Shown piece by piece: positions 1-12,623 of a DNA stretch of 64,000 bases (position 1 is the first letter of the stretch; every line of letters starts with the position of its first letter). Under the pieces are notes generated by a model, which was not told where the DNA came from, ran no database searches, and was given only the letters and a program-made list of their open reading frames with translations. The translations under genes were made by a program, and so were the position numbers. This stretch comes from Tetrahymena thermophila SB210. Taxonomy: Eukaryota; Ciliophora; Oligohymenophorea; Hymenostomatida; Tetrahymenidae. The stretch covers positions 62,001 through 126,000 of the forward strand of contig NW_002476358.1 in assembly GCF_000189635.1 (NCBI RefSeq), given 5' to 3'.

Positions 1-603
1 AGCATTCGTCTTCATAATAATTTAATTAATTAGTATCATCAAATTTGAGTAAATCATTTGCACAATTAATTTGCTCACCTTGGAATTTCTCTTTTATTTG
101 TTGTAAAAAAGATATTTTGGGATTGAAATTTTTTATAAATTTTTCAAATTATTGATTTTTTAGTAAGCCTAGATAATTGAAATCATTTTTTTAGAAGCTT
201 GCAGCACTCATCTTGATAATTTTAATACCAAAACATGTAGTGAGGTATTAATAGTATTTCAGAAACATATTACATCCAAAGAACTGAAAGCAGTAGCTTT
301 TAGTTAAAATAATAAAATTAAAAGGCCTTATTGAGCTGAAATAGAATAAATATTTATTTACTTTTTCTCTAAAGCACTCACAAGCCCGAATATTCCAGAA
401 ATATGCTAAATATCAAATCTAGTATAAAATGCTTTGAATATCGATTCTGATTAACTAACTTTATAGTATCTCCAGTCTTTGAAGACTTCCTTTGGAGTGT
501 TTATTGAATAAAAGTAAGATTGCTTTTTATGGTGAATATAAAGAAAGCAATTTGGGATTTGTTATTTTTCGTAAGATTTTAAAATACGCAAATGTAATCT
601 CAT
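1..603 (-). CDS. Unrecognised protein, 3' end outside window
   Basis: Read on the minus strand from an ATG at 603, the frame starts MRLHLRILKSYEKQQ and stays open, with TAA/TAG as Gln, to the left edge. About 180 residues are visible. One intron is needed: donor GTAAATAAAT at 361, with acceptor either at 336 (26 nt) or at 297 (65 nt). Both acceptors restore the same frame. 65 nt is the more usual length here, while 336 has the better acceptor (TTTCAG). The protein is mixed aromatic and basic with segments such as HISGIFGLVSALEK and FNPKISFLQQIKEKF. I see no signal peptide or membrane segment and no family I can name. It is divergent from the PX gene at 1265. Coding is well supported by the open frame; function is unknown. 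Confidence 0.6.
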
Positions 604-1264
604 TAGTTTAAAAATCTTATAATTTTATTGTTTATTGTATATCTTTCTATCTATCTTTTGCTTTTTTTTATGTTTTAATTAAATTTCTAAACAATTCTGA
701 AAAAAGCCTTAATATAAAGAAATTTATACATCTACCAAAGAATTTTTGAGTCTCTTTTTAGGTAGAATTAAAATATCAATTTTAAATTATTTTCTAGAGC
801 CAAATGCTAATTTATCATATTCAAATTTAAAATTTTTATTTTTTTCAAATTATTTAGAACTAATTAGCAACCACATGCTTAAAAGTTTTTTCTATTTTAG
901 AGCTGAACAATTAAAATGATATAGAAAATTAATCCATAATTATTTATTTATTCGAACAGTATAAAAGGTAAATATTTTTATGAGATAATTTATTAGAAAG
1001 AAGGTGGTGTAAAAATCAATAAAATAGTTAATTATATTATTATTGTCTTTTCTTTGAGGTTAGCTTTCAACTAATTTATTTTTAAAAAACAATAGAAGAT
1101 GTAAGAACTCTAAAGATTAATTTATAAACAATATATTACCAATATAATTAATATTAACAAATCTTTTTTTACTAACAGAGTAGAAAAACAAAAAGACCTA
1201 CTGATATTAGCGAAATTATTAGAACTAAGTAAAAGTTTTTAATAGGTAAAGTAAGGAAAAAGAA
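604..1264. other. Divergent intergenic region
   Basis: AT-rich spacer between two diverging genes, presumably holding both promoters. No conserved element, RNA gene or repeat is evident. Confidence 0.5.
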
Positions 1265-4200
1265 ATGGTTGAATTCATAGAAAATTCAGATGATCCTAGC
1301 TCACCATCATTTGATAAAGCTTCATATTTAGCAAATGAATTTTTTTTCAGTATGGTACCATGCTATGTATTCTTAATAACAGCTGTAATTAGATATTTTC
1401 GTGTAAAGGATAAGCCAAAAAAGTATCACGAATATGTTTTTGAAGATACTTTAGTGTCATTTTAGATTAAGTTAAGAATCTCATAGTTTATGGCATTTAC
1501 TTATCTTGTTTCTTTAGTTTTAGGATTAGTTAGTCCAGCACTGCTATTTTTTGGGGCATAATTTGGATGGATAAATTTTTTATATATTTTTGGAATCATA
1601 GCATGGATAGTCTCTGTTGAACTACTAAAAGTAATGAATATTTTATTTAAAAATTTTAGAGGCATAATTTAACAGTTCATTGAGATAATTAGTCTCTGAC
1701 TTTCTTTGCTTCAAGTAGTAAATTAATTTTTAAAACATAATTAGTTTGAATATGTAAGAGAGTAAAATTAAGGATTATATGGGCATAGAGTTTTTTGGAT
1801 ATTTTCGTTTTGTTTTAATGTGTTACGCCTCTTTTAAAGCCATATGGCCCTATTCAATATAATTATCAGTGTATCTAGATCTATTCCAAATTTTGTTCTT
1901 TTGATGTATGGCATGTACAAACCGTTTGACAAAGCTTCATAGGAATTCGATGAGGAAACACCAACATTTGCTCGTTTATTTTTTGAAAAATTTGAAAATA
2001 ATAGAATTATATCAAAGATCCTTTGGTACACAATAGTGGATCGCTCAAAATAATCTAGTATCCACCAGCATCTTATTGAAGACATAGAAATGAAGGATTA
2101 ACCAAATGGTTTTGCTGTTTTTGAAATTACTGAAAATGAAGATTTTGAGGTTACTCAAAGTAATCAAATTAATTTTTAAAAGCTAACACTATAACTAAAG
2201 CTAAATATTGAAAATATAAATTATATTTATTATAAAATATATTTATTAAATATTTTTAATTTTTAAATAAAGGCAGTATTGATCAAGAAAGAAAACTCTT
2301 TAATTTTTTACCAAGAAGGAATGTTACAGTCAGCTTGAAATCTGAAACAAGAATAGAAGAAGGATAACAAAAAGTGTATTATCAAGTAATTACCACTATC
2401 GATAATAACCCTTATAGTGTTTTTAAAAGATTCAATGAATTTTCTTTGGTTTGTGCTGATTTAAGTGAAATTTATGACCATAAAAATTATCCTAAGTTAG
2501 ATAAGAATTTTCCTATTTTGGTGAAAGACGATTTTAAAGACAAAGATCGTGAAAAGAAAAGAATATAAGCTATATAAAATTGGTTAAATGAGGTATTTAA
2601 ATACCCATTTTTCATGCATAAAATACTTTTGGATTTTCTTAATGTGGAACAAAAATTATAAAACCCATTTATAGTCTATTTTAAGCATGTTTCTGTTATG
2701 AAAGGGAACAAAAACCCAATTTTAGAAAAGCAAAAAAAGGAATAAGAGAAATAAGTTAATAAAACAAATACAACAAATTAAGATTATGGCGTTAATTATG
2801 ATGATCATTTCATGTATCTTGAAAAGCAAAGTAAATAAATAAATATATTATTTGTATATTTAGTTTTTCTGGATTAATTTAAAATTCTTATTTAGTAAAT
2901 TAAAAAAATCGTTTTTTACATTAATGCATATGCAGAATGTATTAATTTGTAATTTAAATTTATTCCAATAGCTAGATTACTTAGAAATAATAGCACAGTT
3001 CAAGATTTATTGCATGTTTCCAAGATTATCAAAGCTAGAAAAGACTAATACAATTTTGAAATTAGTTGCAAAAATGCAGAGAAGTCTTAATATGGAAATA
3101 CTCTACAGTATTTGTTTGAAGTAACTTTCATTCCAAAATAGGGGTAAAAACAAAGGTGGACAATAAGTAAGACATTCACTGAATTGAGGGAATTAAATGA
3201 TTAAATACAAGAGGAGCTATAAATTAATGTTACTTACTACAGCAGTATTTAGTCTATAATGAAAATCAAAGATTCTACTGACAAGTAAGATATTAAAAAG
3301 AAAGTAGAAGCTGTCAATTAGTATATGTAATCTATTTTGAAGCAAAAGTCCTTCTTTTGCAAGCCACTATTTGATTTTATTGAATTCGATCCACAAAAGG
3401 AAATTCACTACAACTCTAGGATGTGCACACCAAGACAAACTATTCTTAACAGTGAAAATGAAGCAATGATAGCACAAATGCAAGGTTCTAGTACTTTGTC
3501 ATAATATTAAGGAATAACTGATGAAAGAGAGCCAGGTAAAATTATTGAAAATTCGAGACCGTTAATTACTATAAATTTAAATTCATTTAAAATTATTGAG
3601 TTTTAATTAGGATTAATTATTGGTTCATTAGATTTATTATAAATGCAAATTAAGCAAATTTAAGTAATTCAAGCAATAATATTTTTTTATTGTTTAACAG
3701 CTAATGTGCAAGCATTTATTATTACTGGAATATTTTTATTTTTTATTTCCATAGCCTATTTATCTTTAATTCATATTAATTTGTATTAAAATAGGTTTGA
3801 AGACATAGTATAATAGCGGTTTGAAGGTATTTATTTATTTCTTATTTTACATTTAATAGCATCGCTTATTTTAAAAAAAATTAGGGAGTCAATCTTTTAA
3901 AGGAATTCAATTTAATTAATGAATCTGATTTTTAAAGAAACTAGCAAATATTAGAACTGAGAGACAACTCGAAAGAACGCTTTGTTTATGGAATAAATTT
4001 AAATAGAGTTATTATCTCTGTCTAAAAAATAATGACTAAATAAATTTAATCAGCCTAATTTAAAAATGAAACGAGACTAGTAACACAATATCTCATTCAC
4101 TTAGAAGAATATGATTCTTTTGGTGTTATAATTAAATAAATTAAATTGCTTAAATACTATAACCAAATTAAGTAATTAGATGAAAATCTCAAATATGTCT

Positions 4201-4442
4201 ATAGGAACGTTGATATGAATTATCCTTAAATTCCTTATGATAGAACTCCTTCTAATTAGTTTATAGCTGATGAAATGAAAAAAGAGTTCGATTTATACTT
4301 TGAAGGAATTCTTAAACTTAGTTTTGTTGAAGAGAATAGCTCATTTGAAGGATTCTTCCATCTCAAAGAATTAATAAATGTTAGAAAAATTAGTCAAACT
4401 GGAATTATTACTTATGATTTCTCTCTAAATGATGAAAATTGA
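1265..4442 (+). CDS. Five-helix membrane protein with three PX-like domains
   Basis: Starts MVEFIENSDDPSSPSF at 1265 and stops at TGA 4440-4442. The first part has about five hydrophobic helices (FFFSMVPCYVFLITAVIRYF, then four more), a layout like the TMD0 module of ABCC transporters. No ATP-binding cassette follows. Instead there is a clear PX (phox) domain at about 2290-2650 (YYQVITTIDNNPYSVFKRF, then a PKLDKNFP turn), a second PX-like segment at about 3000-3420 and a third at about 3900-4440 ending near YPQIPYDRTPS. PX domains bind phosphoinositides, so a role on endosomal or other membranes is inferred. Introns: 1631-1744 (removes an in-frame TGA), 2160-2272, 2831-2971 and one near 3800-3885 whose ends are ambiguous. 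A stretch at 3540-3700 could be a further intron. The first four exons join in phase, so I treat it as one gene. Confidence is high for PX and moderate for the full model. Confidence 0.72.
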
Positions 4443-5030
4443 AAAAATTTTTGTTTAATTATTAATTTGATAAAAAATATAAATCAAGGCAATAAGCTAG
4501 CTATCGTTTGTTTCTAAAATTAATCACAAAATAAAATTTTGAAAATTATTTTTATTTAACGATAATAAAACCCAAATTTTGGATTTTAAAATATTTTGTA
4601 ATATTTATAATTTATCAACACGTAATGTATGATTGCTCAAAAAAGTTTTTTTATTTTGCAATTTATTTTTGATTAATATTTTTAAAAGATGTTATAGTCC
4701 ATTTAAAAGCAAAATTACTGTCTATTTTAAGGTTGATGATTTTGTATTTAGCTTTTTCTAAAAATAAACATTTTTAATTTTTATAAAAAATATTATCTGA
4801 TTAATTTTAAATATTTCTTAATTGTAAAACAAACAAACGATTTAGTATTTATTTACTTAATATGTTTATCAAAGTAAGAATTTTTGTTAAATAAAATTTA
4901 AATTGACTCCAAAAATTGTTTAAATCAATAATAAAAGTTTATTTTTATTTAAATATCAATTAAAATATTACAATAGGATCAAAAATTTCATATTTGATAA
5001 TAAATTAATATTAGCAAAAACGTGTTAGAG
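4443..5030. other. Intergenic spacer
   Basis: About 590 nt of very AT-rich sequence. Nothing recognised beyond runs of A and T. Confidence 0.5.
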
Positions 5031-6213
5031 ATGTGGGAAAAATAAAAAGATAAACAAAAATCCAAAAGAAAATTAATTTTTAAGATATTTTATTCATATC
5101 TTTGCTTAAATATAAATTATTTCATTTAGATTAAAGATAATTAAAAGAAAGAAGATAATGATGAAATAATCAAGCAAAATTATTTTAATATTGTCATAAA
5201 AATATCAAAGAGATGCATTTAATTATTAAAAATAAATTATAAGTTTTATGATAACAAATTTTTAGATGAAAGTGGTCAGAAAATAAATCAATGTGAGCAT
5301 TTCTTAAAGTAAATTTGATAAAGAGCAAATTAAATTTAATTTATTATAATTAAGTTATAAATTGATAGAATATTTCGGAAATTATTATCCCTGACTCAAA
5401 ACCAGTAATAATTGAATTCAATAAGAGGTGGGGAGCGAAGAATTTAACATTAATAAATATCAAATAAAACAATGAAAACACATTTTTCACTTTTAATGAT
5501 GCTTCATTAAATTAAATTGAATGAATAAACAAACTTAGTGAAAATAATTTTTAAATGAATGAGAAATATTTATTGAATAAAAATTTATTAAACATTTTAT
5601 AAATTTATTCATGAACATTTTTTTTTTTTCATATAAAATTTGCTCCAGTAAAAAATTAGAATGATTATTTTTTAGATTTTTATTTATTCGAAGATATTTA
5701 ATTAGATAGTAAATTGATCAATAACTTATTTGTTTTAATGGTTTTAGATAATTAAGGTCAGCTTTTGAGTCTTTTACTTAATTCGTTTGTGAAGATTGGT
5801 CTGCTTACTTTTAAATTTTTATTAAATAAGATTGTAATATTTTTGAGAAATTAATATTAATCTTTATTTTTTATCGCAATCAGGATTAAAAATTAATTTT
5901 TTTCATCTAAATTTGTTATGCGTTTAGGTAACTCATCAAAATAAAAAAAAGAAGTACTGAATTAAACAAAATAAAGTATTATAAGCAAGCATCCAAAATA
6001 TTCTTTTATGATTGCCCTTTTATAATATTGTAAAAGTTTAATAAACTCTTTAACTCAGTGATTAGTAATGCTATTCAAAATAAAGGTTGGATTAGTGAAA
6101 TTGAAAGAGGGGAGGAAGAAAATAATTAATATTTATTGTTTGCTTTCTAAAAAAATAAAGAATTTCTTAATAAAATAAACAATTTTCATAGAAATTTGTT
6201 TTTTAAGGTTTGA
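5031..6213 (+). CDS. Poorly resolved hypothetical gene, possibly part of the next gene or decayed
   Basis: Several blocks read as protein, but they do not join cleanly. From ATG 5031 (MWEKQKDKQKSKRKLIF) the frame runs to about 5306. A block with KPVIIEFNKRWGAKNLTLIN follows at about 5379-5521 and then meets TGA 5522-5524. From about 5650 (NDYFLDFYLFEDIQLDSK) an intron at about 5830-5880 (GTAATATTT...CGCAATCAG) leads in phase to a last block (KQASKIFFYDCPFIILQKF, NAIQNKGWISEIERGEENNQ) that stops at TGA 6211-6213. The first splice shows a phase mismatch, and the internal TGA has no convincing intron around it. It may be a pseudogene, a gene with an exon I misplaced, or the 5' part of the B-box/WD40 gene downstream. 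I do not recognise the family. Confidence 0.35.
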
Positions 6214-6595
6214 ACATATATTGGTTGTTTGTTTTTTATTAAGTAGGGTAATAAAAATAAAGAAAGAAGACAGCAAGTAAACAAGTAATAATATTAAGGC
6301 TAAGTATTAAAGTAAATAAATCAACTAAAGAATAAGGATTTTTGTCTTTTTCTTAGTCGATAGCTCATAACACAATTTAAATTTTAAGTTAAGTAGCCTT
6401 AAGAAAGTGCACACTGAGCATTTTTTTATAGAAAATACTAGTAAAATTTAAAAATTATATAATCTAAAAACGAGATTGACTCATTATTTAAATATTAATC
6501 TAGGACAAGCAACAATAAATAGCTTACAAAAAAATAGCACATAATTTACATAATCAATAATTAGGGAGTTTTATTATACTGATTTATACGAGTTT

Positions 6596-9500
6596 ATGAG
6601 CTCTCCTAAAAATACAAAGTAAGAAGAAATGTCACCTTCATCCAAAACTTTATTAGATATTGAAGAAACTATGCCTTAGTCAATTAATAAAATTCATAAT
6701 ATTGATGGTAGTAATACTTAAAATTAGGCTCATAATTCCTAGTTTTCGAAGAGTACTTCGATTTCAAATACAGATAGCATAATGGAAGGAGAAGCTGTCC
6801 CTTCTAAGGCGTAGAAAGATTCATAAGAATAAGTGGTAACTAAAATACCAGAAAATAAATGCAAAGTTAAAGGTCATAAAAATGAAGATTTATCGTATAT
6901 ATGCACCATAAAAGGGTGTGATGAAATACTCTTGTGCAAAAAGTGTAAACGGAAGCATTCAAAGGATCATTAAAGCAGCATAAAGCTCCTAGATGATTGG
7001 TTTAACAACATGTTTGGAAGAAGAGTTGAAGATAGTGATAATAATAAGGTTTCTCGTAAGTGTGGAATGAATTTAGGTAAACTGTAGGATCAGCTCAAAA
7101 CTCTTTAAAGCGAAATAGAGGCTCGTAAATAGACTATTGAAAAGCAAACTTAATAATTTATAGAAATGATTACCACATATATAAAAAAGAAGCATAGTGA
7201 ATGCATAAAAAGACTAGATGGACATTACCAAATGAAGACCCAGCTTCTTGAGGAATATTAGCAAACATATAAAAAGCTTAAAGGACTTAATAGATTCACT
7301 ATTTTAGAAAATCTCAAGAGATAACACAACCCAAATTCAGATCAACCTCCTCTTATACCCATTTAATCCATCTTAAAATTCTTATTGGAAAATGAATAGC
7401 AATATACAGATTCTTCATAAATTGAGAATCAGCACAAAGGTTTCTCAAAATTAATAAGAGACACTGAAAGTTTTGAATAATAAATAAGTAACGAAACTAA
7501 GCAGTTCCAGAAACTATCATCTACTGATGAAGGAAAGCCAGACTACTTAATTCGAGATTCTCCTGTTATTTAGCGTATTTAGGATTATATTGATTTTCTT
7601 TACTTCTTCGAAAAGGGAATTCCTAAAAAGACACAATCCTTTTTTAGATCAGGAACTTTAAATTTTGATGAGGAGGACTATTAATAATAATTAAATTAGT
7701 AATCAGGAATTAATAACCCAACTAGTGCTGCAGGAATCACATCTGTCAATATGTCTTTTTCAAACCAATGTCAGCGTATGTAATTAAAGCCAAATATGTC
7801 TTTTAAAAATTAAACATTTGTATCTGGGGATTCTACAGGTAGGAGAAGGCTAACAGCTGAAGAAGTGTTGAAATTTTCAAGTTCACGTCAGTAGCTGCAA
7901 GGAAATATATTAAAATAGATTTAGCAGTAAGACGAAGGAGATTTTATAATTTAGAAATAGAAAGAATAGAAATTACAAAGTTCAGGTAATAATGAAGAAG
8001 AAGATGAAGAAAAGGAAGAAATAGAGTACGAATGTTTGGTTTAAGAAAACTTTAATAATGCACAGTTTATTGATTTTAAAAATGATTCCATTAGGGTTTA
8101 TGGAGATTCTAGTTTGTAACTCTATGATATAAATGGTGGGTTGTTTAATAAAAAAGAAAATTTTAAAGCCTAGCAATAAATAATTTCAGGTGATTAAGAA
8201 ATGTATGAAATAGGAGCATTAGAAGAAGTTTAATTTTATTAAATAGAAGTTAGTTAAAATGGATTATTGTAATAGTAGCAAAAATATAGTAATTAGAGTT
8301 TAGTGGATAGTTAAAAAACAGGTTAGATGCTAATTGAAGATATAAATTTAATGGATTTAAATCAAAATCCTAATTTTGTTAATAACAATCAATAAAAGAA
8401 GTAGCTACCTATTTTAATTATTGGGTTAAAGAGTGATCCTGCCAAAATTGAGATATGGGATATGGATAGAAATGAAAAAATAGTTTAGTAAATGTAGGCT
8501 CACGATTGCTCTATTACTTGCATTTAAGTATTAGAAGTTATTCCAAATAAATCTATTTTGTTTGCAGTAGGAAGCTATGACGGTATAATAAAAACATGGC
8601 TTTTTTCATGTACTTAGCCTGATGCTAATGGATTAGTTTTGGAAGGCAACTAGCAAATTTAGTTTGATAAAAAATAATGTGTTTATACTCTTACTCAATA
8701 ATTAACAATGAAATCACATTCAGATTTTGTTACATGTATGATCATTTTTAGAATCAAAGATGACCCTTTAAAAGAATACCTCATATCTGCTGGAAGTGAT
8801 AAAAAAATAATTTTATGGGATTGGAAGTCTAATTAAACTGAATAGGGATAAAGTGAAGGTGCTGCACCAAACAATACATTATAATCTTAGGAAAATATTA
8901 GCACAGAACGTTAAGGAATGCCTAGTAATAGTAATACTGATACAGAGCCTAAGTAAGAAGAAACAAAGAAAAAACCTATGTTTTTAAAGAATAAAATTAA
9001 AATAAGTTCTTTAAAGAGTTCATCAAGCTAGGTTAATAGCAGCAATAAGGAAAACCAAAATTCATTAGCCGCTAATTTAAATGATAAGCTTAAAAAACCC
9101 CTAAAAATAATGAACAGCGCGCATTTAGATAAGATAAATTGCCTTGAAAAATTAGACGAGGGCTTTTTGGCAACAGGTAGCTCAGATAACACTATTAAAA
9201 TTTGGGATATGGACACTTAGTCAGAATAGAAAGTACTTTAAAATAAATATATTGTAAATAACATTTGTAGACTGAAAAGAGGCACCCTTGTATGTTCTGC
9301 AAATAATGTAAAAATGTCAATATACCTAATAAATATATGGAATTGGGAGCTTGGATAGATAATAGGTACCATCAAAGGCCATACTAATCGTATCACTAAG
9401 ATATAAGTTATTCCAAGTATTTTTGAAGGATCGCCTTCTGATCCCTTCTATAATAAAATTGTAACATGTGAAAGAAATAAAGTTATCAGAGTCTGGAGAT

Positions 9501-11395
9501 AATCAAATGTTGATTCAGACTATGGAAGAAGAATGAATTCCCAAGAAGATGAGATCAACACCTCTCCTTCTTCTATCAGATCATATCGTGGTTATTCTTA
9601 CCCCTATAGAAATCCTGCTGAAGAATTCCTAAATTACTATCATCTTGAAATGGATCCATCTCTTACCCCCAAGCTCAATATGGCTCGTGTGGTATCACAG
9701 ACAGCAATCCCTTCTGGTTCATATGATAAGACACCAATTAGCAATTTATTAAGAGGCCCTAATTTTAATGGCCAAACAACACCTTCAAATTCAAATCTGT
9801 ATTTTACTTCTTAACAAAATTCTTAAGGAGTTCGTCATTAATAATATCCATCCTTCTCTTAATAGAATAATTTACTTTAGTAACAATACATGTCATTAAC
9901 TTAATAGGTTTAGCAAGTAAATAGTATTTAATCTATGGTAAGATAGCAAGGAACAAATTTCACACCACCTAAAATTAATTAAGTTTTCTAGTTTAGTCCA
10001 GATGATTAAAATTTAGTCAGTTTTTCTCCTTTAATTACATCTGCTCAAATAAACAATTTAAACAGTCCTTAATTATAGAAACCTTAAACACCTTTAGTTT
10101 CACCTTTACAATTATCTTCTTAATATGTTCATCAATAATTGCAAGGCAATATCAACCAAGGAATACCTTTTGTATCAGCAGCAGTTGATTAGATAAACGG
10201 TCCTGTTTGCAATAATTGTAACGGTGTGAATAACTTGTTTTAATAATAAACGAATATGAATAATGACCTGCAATAAGCTATTGATTAGACAATCATATAA
10301 AATGTAAATATAAATAACTCATAAACAAGTTTTGAGTCAGAATAAAAAAATTAAAATCTAGCTCCTAATTTAGATTTAAATATTGATCAATAAAAGCAAT
10401 AGAGTATACTCGAATAAGCTTTAAAAGAATAAAAATAGAGATTAAGAACTTACTCAGAAGTTGGAAATATGCTTGCTCCTTTAGAGGAGGCTAATGAATC
10501 AGAATATAATTCGCCTATAGACAGTCAAAGTAATATAAATCATTCTTAAGAAAATGTAGTGTCTTTTTCTATAGACAATAGTAAATTAAAATATTCAAGA
10601 GAAAATTCTAAAGAAATGCAAGAAACATCTATTTATCAGGCATCTCCTGCCTCAAAATATTATGAAAAAGAAAACGGCTTAAGCAACGAAGATTAAAAAA
10701 TATTTAAAAACTGTGGTCCATTTAGCCAAATACCTGAACGATCCCCAGGTTCAGAAACGAGCAGTTCGTCTGGTGGAAATTTAAGTGATTAAATTTAGCT
10801 AAATAAAGAGGGATCAAATAATTTTTAAAGTGATTTTGTTGTTTAATAATAACTCAAAAAAAGCTTATCTGCTTCTCCAAATGCACCTGATTAATTGAGG
10901 TTGGATTTCTGTAGTGACTAATCAACTAATGACTCAGCTAAAGACACATCTGATAAAAAAGAATAGAAAAAGCCTTAAATAAGCTATTAAATAAAATTAA
11001 ACGGAGTTTAAAAGTATGGATCGCTAGAAGTAAATGGGACAAATTATGATTTAGAAGACACTAAATAAAATTCTGCAAACAATAATAATATCCAAATTGA
11101 ATTCGTCTCACCTTAAACTAATAATTCCAATACTCAAGAAATAAAAAACAGTAACAAAAATTAAGAAAACGTGAATTAATAAAATTTATAAAATGAAAAT
11201 CACGAATAGCAAAAATAAGAATAATAAGATAACACTTCAAATCAATTATTACCTCCTGAAGAGAAAAAGTAAATAAATTACTCATAATCAGCTCCAAGTT
11301 CTCCTTCTTTACCTTCATCTAATCCTCTATTAAAGAGTAAAGCAGCAATGCTCTAAAAAACAAAAAAATCTTCAAGAAATATCTTCCAAAATTGA
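6596..11395 (+). CDS. B-box zinc finger / WD40-repeat protein, 1,599 aa
   Basis: One uninterrupted frame of 1,600 codons from ATG 6596 to TGA 11393-11395. A B-box-type Cys/His cluster lies at about residues 87-125 (CKVKGHKNEDLSYIC, then LLCKKCKRKHSKDHQSS). A coiled coil follows (KLQDQLKTLQSEIEARKQ and on). WD40 blades occupy roughly residues 600-975, including FAVGSYDGIIKTW, LISAGSDKKIILWDWK, LATGSSDNTIKIWDMD and IVTCERNKVIRVWR. The last ~600 residues are Q/N/S-rich and probably disordered. The order B-box, coiled coil, propeller recalls TRIM-like scaffolds, but no RING is seen, so ligase activity is not implied. The frame is open with protein-like content upstream to about 6350 (QHNLNFKLSSLKKVHTEHFF) without an ATG, so the real start may lie in an upstream exon. 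The gene at 44447 has the same plan. Confidence 0.85.
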
Positions 11396-12302
11396 AAAAT
11401 AGAATGAATGAATTAATGAATAATATTTAAATTAAATTTTACCCTAAATATTATAACAAAAAACAGATAAAAATTATTTTACTAATTTTTTATTAACTAT
11501 GAATAACTAAATTTTGATAATTAAATTTTACATACTTTTTTTTCTAATATTAAATGTACATTATCTACTTATCAAGAATTAAATATCGCTCACCCTATCA
11601 GCGTATTTATTTTACTACTAATAACTATTCTAGAATATACAATTTTTGAAATTATACCTTAATAAATATCCATCAATCAATCAGTAAAAAATATAAGCAA
11701 GCAACTAATAAATAAAAAATCTATTGCAAGCTCATACGTACATACATACATAAATTAGCATTTCATTAATTTTAGCGAATTTACTGCTCATAAAATATAA
11801 TTTTTCCTTTGAAGACAACAAAAAACAAACAAATAAATAGTTTATATAAATAAAATATAAGAATCTTCTTTTCTTTTTGTTAAATACAAATTTATTTATG
11901 ACTGCATGTATATGCCAAATATTATATATCAAGTATCTATTAAATATATAAAAATTAAGTGTTTATAATTAAAATTCTTTTATCAGTCAATAATTTTTAA
12001 GTTATAATAATAGCTTCTTCAAATTATAAGAGTGGAAAGTGTAAAAACAAACTTAAATATTTTCTCAAAATTCTCCTCTTTTAAAAAATATGCTTAAAAA
12101 AAATAATTTAATTAAAAAAATGTTTTTTTTTTACTTACAATAAATAAATAAATTATTTATTCATTTAGTAAAAAAATACTTTACTTATTTCACAAAATAA
12201 ATATAACAAATCTGACATTATAATTTTTTGATAAATACCAGAAAATTCTTTTTAAGTAGAGATAATTTGTTTTGATAAAACTTAGTAGTAGTTAATTGCT
12301 TT
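11396..12302. other. Intergenic region between convergent genes
   Basis: AT-rich and without open frames I would call coding. It carries a short CATA microsatellite at about 11734-11752. No RNA gene or terminator motif is recognised. Confidence 0.5.
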
Positions 12303-12623
12303 TCACTTATGGCTTTTTTTCTCAGTAGGATTTACTTTTGCTTGAGTTTTTGTTATTTCTTCTACCCAATAATGCTATTTATGCGGATTTATAGTGAATT
12401 CATGTATTCTTTACTCTGCTTCAGTTTTAGTTTTAAAAAGTCCAACTTCAAAGATATTTCCATTATCATCAATTCTCTTTAATAAGTACTAATTACCCAT
12501 AATTGCATCTTATTTTTGAGAATTAAGATTACAAAAGAAATAATTTTTACCATATGATAAGGAATTTAAAACTGATTTATTAATTCTATTTTAAATAAAT
12601 AGATTTTTAAATGATGAAATCAT
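12303..12623 (-). CDS. Small basic protein, probable mitochondrial targeting
   Basis: A single-exon frame of 106 residues from ATG (complement of 12621-12623) to TGA (complement of 12303-12305). The first ~30 residues (MISSFKNLFIQNRINKSVLN) lack acidic residues and are rich in S, N, R and K, as in a mitochondrial presequence. The core reads NQYLLKRIDDNGNIFEVGLF, then a charged helix and NPHKQHYWVEEI. The even, charged composition and in-frame TAA/TAG Gln codons support coding. I do not recognise the family. It is divergent from the La-motif gene with about 460 nt between them. Confidence 0.6.

Noticed and set aside
1265-2160. ABCC transporter
   Set aside because: The five helices resemble TMD0, but no Walker A, signature motif or second membrane domain follows; the frame continues in phase into PX domains.
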